From Candidatus Pelagibacter sp. (GTDB lineage: Bacteria; Pseudomonadota; Alphaproteobacteria; Pelagibacterales; Pelagibacteraceae), in assembly GCA_028343315.1 (NCBI GenBank), contig JAOLYI010000023.1, forward strand, positions 1 through 6,231: a stretch of 6,231 nucleotides of DNA. The letters run 5' to 3'. Under the pieces are notes generated by a model, which did no database searches, was not told the origin of the DNA, and was given only the letters and a program-made list of their open reading frames with translations. Shown one piece after another: positions 1 through 5,639 of this stretch. How positions within the stretch are numbered: position 1 is the stretch's first letter; each line of letters starts with the position of its first letter. The translations under genes and the position numbers were made by a program.

Positions 1-1083
1 GAATATTCTTCAGCTAAAATAATAGCAATAACAGGTAGCGCGGGTAAAACATCATTAAAGAATTTAATTACGAATTTATTGCAAAATTTTAATAAGACTT
101 ATTCTTCACCCAAGTCTTTTAATAATCACTTGGGAGTCCCAATCAGCATATCTAACTTAAGTTTTGATGATAAATTTGGAATTTTTGAAGTGGGTATGAG
201 TAGATCGGGAGAAATAAAAAATTTAAATAAACTAATAAAGCCTCACATAGCAGTAATTACAAATATTGGCGAAGCTCATTTAGAAAACTTTAAAAATATT
301 TATGGAATAGCTAAAGCTAAATCGGAAATTATGGAGAGCATTAAACCAGGTGGAACTGTTATTTTAAATAGAGATGATAAATTTTTTAATTATTTATTTA
401 AAAAGGCAAAATCTTATAAATTAAAAGTTTCTACTTTTGGAAAACATAAAAATTCAAATGTACATATTAAAAAAATTATAAAAAAAGATGAGAAATCGAA
501 AATTTTTTTAAGCATAAACAATCAGTCTATAGATTTTGAAATTCAAGATTTAAATATTTATAATGTACTCGCCTCAATAGCTGTTTTAAAAGAACTTAAA
601 ATTGATATTTTTAAAGTTAAAATGAAATTCAAAAATTTTGAGTCTCCTGAAGGACGGGGTAAAAAATATTTTATAAACAGGTATAAGAAAAAATTTAAAT
701 TAATTGATGAAAGTTATAATGCCAACCCTTTGTCCGTTAAAAATGCTATCAATAAGTTTAATTTGATTAAGAAAGAAAAATTTAAAAAATATTTGATACT
801 TGGTGATATGCTTGAATTAGGTTCTAAATCCAAAAAATACCATAAAGAATTGTCAAAAGTTATTAACAATTCTGATATCGATAAAGTTTTCATTAAAGGA
901 AAAAAAACAATTTTCACATATAAACAACTTAACAAAGATAAAAGAGGAAATATTTTACAAAGTAACGAAGATATAGATTTGAGCCTAAGCAAGATGATAG
1001 CACATAATGATTATCTGATGATTAAGGGATCGAATGCAACAGGACTTAACAGTTTTAGTAAAAAAATGATAAAAGGAATATAA
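1..1083 (+). CDS. murF: UDP-MurNAc-tripeptide:D-Ala-D-Ala ligase MurF, 5'-truncated by window edge
   Basis: MurF is the cytoplasmic Mur ligase that uses ATP to join D-Ala-D-Ala to the UDP-MurNAc tripeptide, giving the pentapeptide precursor. The frame is open from base 1, so 360 residues are present; MurF proteins usually have about 450, so roughly 90-100 N-terminal residues (the UDP-substrate domain) lie upstream. Numbered from base 1, I see the ATP P-loop ITGSAGKTS (10-18, K16), NNHLGVP (about 41-47), a FEVGM strand with E63, TNIGEAHLE with H93, and GIAKAKSEI, whose K107 is the probable carbamylated lysine. The C-terminal ligase domain has EGRG (217-220), DESYNANP (236-243), GDMLELG (268-274) and KGSNATG (342-348). 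DESYNANP and GDMxELG separate MurF from MurC/D/E. A TTG at 79 is not the start, because the P-loop lies before it in the same frame. The gene ends in TAA directly against the mraY start. One oddity is MSRSGEI where MNHxGEI is usual. Identity is secure. Confidence 0.96.
   Translation, partial: EYSSAKIIAITGSAGKTSLKNLITNLLQNFNKTYSSPKSFNNHLGVPISISNLSFDDKFGIFEVGMSRSGEIKNLNKLIKPHIAVITNIGEAHLENFKNIYGIAKAKSEIMESIKPGGTVILNRDDKFFNYLFKKAKSYKLKVSTFGKHKNSNVHIKKIIKKDEKSKIFLSINNQSIDFEIQDLNIYNVLASIAVLKELKIDIFKVKMKFKNFESPEGRGKKYFINRYKKKFKLIDESYNANPLSVKNAINKFNLIKKEKFKKYLILGDMLELGSKSKKYHKELSKVINNSDIDKVFIKGKKTIFTYKQLNKDKRGNILQSNEDIDLSLSKMIAHNDYLMIKGSNATGLNSFSKKMIKGI
1071..1077 (+). promoter_or_regulatory. Ribosome binding site for mraY
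   Basis: AAAAGGA, a good Shine-Dalgarno match, lies inside the last codons of murF and ends 6 bases before the GTG at 1084. It supports GTG 1084 as the mraY start. An earlier in-frame start is impossible, because murF and mraY share a frame and the murF stop codon TAA (1081-1083) sits directly before it. The site is read from sequence only. Confidence 0.65.
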
Positions 1084-2169
1084 GTGCTTTTCAATCTATT
1101 CACTTCTTTAGTTGAACAATATTCATTTTTAAATGTATTTAGGTACTTAACTTTTAGAACTGGTTTATCCGTAGTAACCTCTTTAGTTGTTGTATTTATA
1201 ATTGGTGGGCCGTTAATAAAATTATTTTCAGAAAAAATGATCACTGGACCAATTAGGCAAGATGGGCCGATAGATCATATTATAAAGAAATCTGGAACAC
1301 CAACTATGGGCGGTGTAATTATAATTATTGGAATTATTTCTAGTACAATTTTATGGGCAGATTTAAAAAATGTATATGTTTGGACTTTAATTTTTGTTTC
1401 ATTATCTTTAGGTGCTTTAGGATTGTTAGATGACATACTCAAAATAAAATTTAAAAATTCAAGAGGGCTTAAATCAACTTATAAGTTTCTTGGCCAAATT
1501 TTAATCAGCGTAATAACTTTATTAATTTTGATCAATTATTCAGACCATGAATATTTATATAATCTTTATTTTCCATTTTTTAAAAATCTTATATGGCAAA
1601 TGGGTATTTTTTTTATTCCTCTTGGTATGTTTGTAATTATAGGAGCTTCAAATGCTGTTAATTTAACCGATGGTTTAGATGGATTAGCGACAGTGCCAGT
1701 GATGTTAGTAGCACTCTCATTTACTTTAATTTCTTATGTTGTAGGCAATACAATTTTTTCTGAATATTTGCAGATTCAATATATTCCAGACGTGGGCGAA
1801 TTAGCTATTTTTTGCGGTTCAGTTGTTGGAGCTTGTTTAGGTTTTCTATGGTACAACGCTCCACCCGCAAAAATTTTTATGGGGGATACCGGCTCACTCT
1901 CTTTAGGAGGCTCACTAGCTGCTATAGCGATTATTGTTAAGCATGAAATTGTTTTAGCTATTATTGGTGGTTTATTTGTTTTAGAGACTGCTTCAGTAAT
2001 CATTCAGGTCGTATCTTTCAAATTAACAGGAAAAAGAATTTTTAGGATGGCACCAATACACCATCATTTTGAAAAAAAAGGTTGGGCAGAGTCTACAATT
2101 GTAATTCGATTTTGGATTATTGCTATCATTTTAGCGTTAATAGGATTAGCAACATTAAAGTTAAGGTAG
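1084..2169 (+). CDS. mraY: Phospho-MurNAc-pentapeptide translocase MraY (lipid I synthase)
   Basis: MraY is the polytopic inner-membrane enzyme that transfers phospho-MurNAc-pentapeptide from UDP to undecaprenyl phosphate, making lipid I; it uses the product of MurF. The 361-residue length is typical of the family. Signature stretches in order: RQDGPIDHIIKKSGTPTMGG (58-77), the Asp pair in GLLDDILK (D116, D117), the NLTDGLDGLA loop (193-202, D196 and D199), WYNAPPAKIFMGDTGSL (256-272, with D268 in the catalytic site) and APIHHHFE (323-330, the His triad of the MraY family). About ten hydrophobic segments are visible, as expected. The start is GTG, the only non-ATG start among the complete genes here, with an AAAAGGA site 6 bases upstream. 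It follows the murF stop with zero spacing and ends in TAG, the only TAG stop in the window. It is the least Lys-rich protein here (18 of 361), as expected for a highly conserved membrane enzyme. Nothing is missing. Confidence 0.98.
   Translation: MLFNLFTSLVEQYSFLNVFRYLTFRTGLSVVTSLVVVFIIGGPLIKLFSEKMITGPIRQDGPIDHIIKKSGTPTMGGVIIIIGIISSTILWADLKNVYVWTLIFVSLSLGALGLLDDILKIKFKNSRGLKSTYKFLGQILISVITLLILINYSDHEYLYNLYFPFFKNLIWQMGIFFIPLGMFVIIGASNAVNLTDGLDGLATVPVMLVALSFTLISYVVGNTIFSEYLQIQYIPDVGELAIFCGSVVGACLGFLWYNAPPAKIFMGDTGSLSLGGSLAAIAIIVKHEIVLAIIGGLFVLETASVIIQVVSFKLTGKRIFRMAPIHHHFEKKGWAESTIVIRFWIIAIILALIGLATLKLR
2163..2166 (+). promoter_or_regulatory. Ribosome binding site for murD
   Basis: AAGG lies within the last two sense codons of mraY and ends 6 bases before the ATG at 2173. 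It fits translation of murD by ribosomes finishing mraY, with three bases (AGC) between the mraY TAG and the murD ATG. It is a short motif in a purine-rich background, so confidence is moderate. Confidence 0.5.
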
Positions 2170-2172
2170 AGC

Positions 2173-3450
2173 ATGCTCAAAATTGCAAAACTCAAAGAAC
2201 TATCGTTCCTTGTTTATGGTTTAGGATCATCTGGGCAATCAGTAATTAAATTTTTTAAAAAAAACAAAATAAAAAAATTTAAAGTTTGGGACGATAAAAA
2301 GAAAAATATATACAAAAAATTTAGGCCAAAGAAATTAAATGAAACTTTAAAACAGGTCGATTATATTGTTTTGACCCCAGGTATAAGTCTAATCAAAAAT
2401 AAAAACTTAAATAAATTTAAAAAAAAAATAATCACAGATATTGATCTATTTTATCTGAATAATAATAAGTCAAAAAGCATTGTTGTGACCGGTACGAATG
2501 GTAAATCAACAACCTGCAAACTACTGGCACACTTATTTCAAAGAAATAAATTTAAATTTTCACTAGGCGGAAATATTGGTACTCCAATTTTAAATGTAAA
2601 AAATTCTAAAAATAGTTATGTGGTTATAGAAGCATCATCATTCCAGCTTTCACATTCGAAGTTTATTTGTCCCGATTATGCTTTTTTTCTTAATTTTACT
2701 AATGATCATTTAGATTGGCATGGTAGTATGAATAATTATTTAAATTCAAAATTAAGGATTTTCAAACTTCAGAATAAAAATCATTTTGCAATTATAAACA
2801 AAAAACTCAAAAAAAATTTTATATTAAAAAAATTCCCAAGCAAGTTAATCACTCCTGAAAATAAGGATTACAAAAAAATAAAGCATAAAATTAAAAATGA
2901 TTATTTAACTTCTAGTATAAACGATGAAAATATGAGTTTTGTTTACACCTTCGCAAAATTAATAAAAATAAAAGATAATTCCTTCATCAATTCAATGAAA
3001 TCATTTAAAGGTTTAGCACACAGATTTGAAATTTTTTTAAAGAGGAATAATATTACTTTTATTAACGATTCCAAGGCAACTTCGTGCAGAGCTACTTTAT
3101 CTGCTCTATCTGGGCTTAAAAATATTTATTGGATATTAGGAGGACTTCCAAAAAAAGGTGATAAGTTAAAAATATCAAAATTTCAAAAAAATATTGTTAA
3201 GTGTTATTTAATAGGAAAAAATATAAATTTCTTTAAAAAACAAATTAAAAATAAATTAGATTTTTCAATAACAAAAAATTTAAAAAACTCAATTGTTGAA
3301 ATTATAAAAGATTATAAATTAAAAAAATATAATAACATATCTATTTTATTGAGCCCGGCTGCAGCTTCATTTGATCAATTTAATAACTTTGAAAATAGAG
3401 GTGAAGAATTTAAGAGGTTATGTAACAAATATGTCAAAAAATTCATTTAA
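2173..3450 (+). CDS. murD: UDP-MurNAc-L-alanine:D-glutamate ligase MurD
   Basis: MurD is the cytoplasmic Mur ligase adding D-Glu to UDP-MurNAc-L-Ala with ATP. It has 425 residues, slightly short for a family usually near 440-460. The N-terminal Rossmann-like UDP domain shows VYGLGSSGQS (14-23) and VLTPGIS (66-72). The ATPase domain has the P-loop VVTGTNGKSTT (104-114, K111), GGNIGTP (132-138), IEASSFQL with E153, NFTNDHLDWHGS with H179, and K193 in SKLRIF, the expected carbamylated lysine. The C-terminal domain has LAHRFE (281-286, R284), FINDSKATS (296-304, D299 and K301), ILGGLPKKGD (321-330) and LLSPAAASFDQF (392-403). Two motif positions differ from the usual form: LPHR is LAHR, and NDSKATN is NDSKATS. 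The protein is strikingly basic, with 79 Lys by hand count. The ATG start follows mraY by 3 nt; the last 20 nt overlap ftsW in another frame. It sits between mraY and ftsW as in other dcw clusters. Identity is secure. Confidence 0.97.
   Translation: MLKIAKLKELSFLVYGLGSSGQSVIKFFKKNKIKKFKVWDDKKKNIYKKFRPKKLNETLKQVDYIVLTPGISLIKNKNLNKFKKKIITDIDLFYLNNNKSKSIVVTGTNGKSTTCKLLAHLFQRNKFKFSLGGNIGTPILNVKNSKNSYVVIEASSFQLSHSKFICPDYAFFLNFTNDHLDWHGSMNNYLNSKLRIFKLQNKNHFAIINKKLKKNFILKKFPSKLITPENKDYKKIKHKIKNDYLTSSINDENMSFVYTFAKLIKIKDNSFINSMKSFKGLAHRFEIFLKRNNITFINDSKATSCRATLSALSGLKNIYWILGGLPKKGDKLKISKFQKNIVKCYLIGKNINFFKKQIKNKLDFSITKNLKNSIVEIIKDYKLKKYNNISILLSPAAASFDQFNNFENRGEEFKRLCNKYVKKFI
3412..3417 (+). promoter_or_regulatory. 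Possible ribosome binding site for ftsW
   Basis: AAGAGG lies inside the murD coding region 13 bases before the ATG at 3431, which is longer than the usual 5-10. It is the best Shine-Dalgarno-like run near the proposed ftsW start, and no in-frame start codon falls at a better distance (the in-frame codons at 3419, 3422, 3425 and 3428 are TAT, GTA, ACA and AAT). ftsW may therefore depend mainly on ribosomes finishing murD. This is tentative. Confidence 0.35.
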
Positions 3451-4558
3451 ATTTTTATTTCTAAACTACTGGAGAGTTATAGATAAAAAAATCTTATTTA
3501 GTTTTTTTATTTTATTTTTTTTAGGTTTATTTTTTTCATTTTCTTCTACATCTTCTCTTGCTGGCGAGAGACTCAGTAAAGATTATTATTTTTTTTTTAC
3601 AAAACATCTTATTTTTACATTTTTAGCAATAATGGTTATGATTATAATTTCAGTAATTAAAACTGAAATGCTTATTAAGCTTATATTACCACTATTTATT
3701 ATATCATTCATTTTTTTAGCATTAGTCCCAATAATTGGAATAGAAGTTAAAGGCGCTAAACGTTGGATTGATCTCTATTTTTTTAGATTACAACCAATTG
3801 AAATATTAAAACCTTTTTTTATTTTAATGACAGTTCAAATATTAACTTTTGAAAAATTTAAAAGCTCTAAGATTAAATATATTTTAAGCTTTATGCTTTT
3901 GTGTTGTGTTATAATTTTATTAATCGATCAGCCAGATCTAGGACAATCAATATTATTAACAGGTAGCTGGGTTGCAACTGTTTTTATTTCTGGAGTAAGT
4001 TTAATCTATATTTTTATTTTCTTTTCAATTTTTTTAATATCACTTAGCTCATTATTATTTTTTCTACCAGAGAAGTTTGGGTATATAATTAATCGTTTAG
4101 CTACTTTTTTTGACCCAAGCCAGGGAGATAAATTTCAATCAACCTCAGCTCTTGATGCTATAAAATTAGGTGGATTAACTGGAACAGGAATGGGTGAGGG
4201 CATTTTAAAATACAGCGTACCCGAGCCCCACACAGATTACGTTATAGCTGTTATATCTGAAGAATATGGTTCATTAGTTTCAATAATGATATTAACTATT
4301 TTTTTATATATTTCATTCAGAATTATTAAAAATTGTTTTAACCAAGAAAGTCAATTATTGAAAATTTCTTTAAGCGGGTTGGCTACAATATTAATATTTC
4401 AAACATTTATTCATGCTGGAGTAAATACTAATTTATTACCAACTACAGGAATGACTTTGCCATTTTTAAGCTATGGAGGTTCATCTCTTATTGGAAATGC
4501 AATTTTAGCTGGGGTAATTCTCAACTATACTAAGAATAAAGTATATTTATATGATTAA
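3431..4558 (+). CDS. ftsW: SEDS-family peptidoglycan glycosyltransferase FtsW
   Basis: FtsW is the divisome SEDS glycosyltransferase, an inner-membrane protein that polymerises lipid II with its partner class B PBP (FtsI). From ATG 3431 it has 375 residues, within the family range, with a short basic cytoplasmic N-terminus and about ten hydrophobic segments. SEDS motifs: VKGAKRWIDL (106-115), LQPIEILKP (120-128, usually QPSE), DQPDLGQS (166-173), the extracytoplasmic VPEPHTDYVIAVISEE (263-278, D269 being the invariant Asp proposed as catalytic in RodA/FtsW), and LLPTTGMTLPFLSYGGSSL (335-353). RodA is the main alternative; location between murD and murG in the dcw cluster decides for FtsW. The frame stays open upstream, with a TTG at 3371 and a GTG at 3401. 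Those would add 20 or 10 residues encoded by the conserved murD 3' end and without FtsW character, so ATG 3431 is chosen. It overlaps murD by 20 nt and murG by 8 nt. A T10 run at 3589-3598 encodes Tyr-Phe-Phe-Phe. Confidence 0.95.
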   Translation: MSKNSFKFLFLNYWRVIDKKILFSFFILFFLGLFFSFSSTSSLAGERLSKDYYFFFTKHLIFTFLAIMVMIIISVIKTEMLIKLILPLFIISFIFLALVPIIGIEVKGAKRWIDLYFFRLQPIEILKPFFILMTVQILTFEKFKSSKIKYILSFMLLCCVIILLIDQPDLGQSILLTGSWVATVFISGVSLIYIFIFFSIFLISLSSLLFFLPEKFGYIINRLATFFDPSQGDKFQSTSALDAIKLGGLTGTGMGEGILKYSVPEPHTDYVIAVISEEYGSLVSIMILTIFLYISFRIIKNCFNQESQLLKISLSGLATILIFQTFIHAGVNTNLLPTTGMTLPFLSYGGSSLIGNAILAGVILNYTKNKVYLYD

Positions 4559-5639
4559 AAAAATATTAATTGCTACTGGTGGAACTGGAGGTCATATTTT
4601 CCCCGCCTACAGTCTTGCAAATCATTTAATGAGTAAAAATTTTATTGTAAAATTAACTACTGACGAAAGAGGGTTTAAGTATCTTAAAAATTATAAAAAT
4701 CTTAGCTTGATAAAAATACCTTCTTCTCCTTTAATTAAAAGAAATTTTTTTAAATTTTTATTATCAATATTGATTGTTAAATTTTCAATTTTAAAATCTT
4801 TAATATTTTTATTATTCAACCGACCATCAATTATTTTTGGTATGGGAGGCTACTCATCCTTTCCAATTTGTATTGCAGCATCAATTTTAAGAATAAAATT
4901 TGTTATTTATGAAAACAACCTAATCATTGGCAAAGCTAATAAATATTTATTGCCTTTTGCAAAAAAAATATTTGTTTCTAATAAAGAATTAGAAGGTATA
5001 AAAAAAAAATATAATAATAAAGTTATTGAAATAGGCAATATTGTAAGAGATGAAATAATTAACTCTAATTTTGTCAATCATAAAATTAATTTTGATAATA
5101 TAAAACTTTTAATTTTAGGAGGTAGTCAAGCCGCTAAAGTTTTTGCAGATGAACTGCCGCAAATAATTGATCAATTAAAGAAATCTGGTATTTCAATTAA
5201 AGTTTATCAACAATGTCAAATCAAGCAGAATGATCAATTATCTCAGTTTTATAAAAAAGCTAACATAGATCATGAAATATTTAATTTTACAGATAATATT
5301 GTTGATTATTATTCTAGAGTAAATCTAGTAATTACTCGTTCTGGCGCTTCTGTTTTAGGAGAATTATTAAATTTAAAAATTCCTTTCATTTCTATACCTT
5401 TGCCAACCTCAGCTGAAAACCACCAGTATAAAAACGCTGAGTTTTTCTCAAAAAAGGGTTATGGGTACCTATTGGAAGAAAGAGATATACAAAATAAATT
5501 ATACGATCTAATTAACTTAATTTATAAAGATAAATCATTGATAAATAAAATCTTATCAAATCAAAAACAACATTCGGACAAAGATATCTTTAAAAATCTG
5601 GATACTCAAATAGAAAAAATTTTAAATGAAAAAAATTAA
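4551..5639 (+). CDS. murG: UDP-GlcNAc:lipid I N-acetylglucosaminyltransferase MurG
   Basis: MurG is the GT28-family, GT-B fold enzyme on the cytoplasmic face of the membrane that adds GlcNAc to lipid I, forming lipid II, the substrate FtsW polymerises. At 362 residues it has normal length. The N-terminal acceptor domain shows the glycine loop ATGGTGGHIFPA (8-19, H15), a long hydrophobic/basic stretch at 62-92, and FGMGGYSSFP (96-105). Next come YENN (120-123; usually HEQN), GNIVR (162-166; usually GNPVR) and the second glycine loop LILGGSQAA (187-195). The donor domain has VITRSGASVLGE (260-271, E271 in the position expected to contact the ribose of UDP) and IPLPTSAENHQYKNA (282-296, Q292 and N295). 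The start ATG lies inside the last codons of ftsW (8-nt overlap); no strong Shine-Dalgarno sequence is visible, only AAGAATAAAG at 4532-4541, so coupling to ftsW translation is likely. It ends in TAA, overlapping murC by 14 nt. An A10 run is at 5000-5009. Confidence 0.97.
   Translation: MIKKILIATGGTGGHIFPAYSLANHLMSKNFIVKLTTDERGFKYLKNYKNLSLIKIPSSPLIKRNFFKFLLSILIVKFSILKSLIFLLFNRPSIIFGMGGYSSFPICIAASILRIKFVIYENNLIIGKANKYLLPFAKKIFVSNKELEGIKKKYNNKVIEIGNIVRDEIINSNFVNHKINFDNIKLLILGGSQAAKVFADELPQIIDQLKKSGISIKVYQQCQIKQNDQLSQFYKKANIDHEIFNFTDNIVDYYSRVNLVITRSGASVLGELLNLKIPFISIPLPTSAENHQYKNAEFFSKKGYGYLLEERDIQNKLYDLINLIYKDKSLINKILSNQKQHSDKDIFKNLDTQIEKILNEKN

Noticed and set aside
79..81. TTG as the start of murF.
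   Set aside because: The same frame is open back to base 1 and encodes the MurF P-loop, so the gene is cut by the window edge rather than starting here.
714..992. Open frame of 92 codons on the minus strand inside murF.
   Set aside because: It lies antisense to the conserved MurF C-terminal motifs, has no recognisable domain, and is explained as a shadow of the + strand gene.
1011..1244. Open frame of 77 codons on the minus strand across the murF/mraY junction.
   Set aside because: It is antisense to two secure genes, with no family signature and no supporting context.
1776..2003. Open frame of 75 codons on the minus strand inside mraY.
   Set aside because: It is antisense to the catalytic WYNAPPAKIFMGDTG region; the coding constraint of mraY explains the open frame.
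2170..2172. Intergenic promoter or terminator between genes.
   Set aside because: Only three bases in the window are outside a coding region, and I saw no convincing hairpin plus T-run or promoter pair. T-rich runs in the coding sequence are explained by Phe/Ile codons and base composition.
3371..3430. Extended ftsW N-terminus from TTG 3371 or GTG 3401.
   Set aside because: The extra residues come from the conserved murD C-terminal coding region read in another frame, and do not resemble FtsW; ATG 3431 is preferred.
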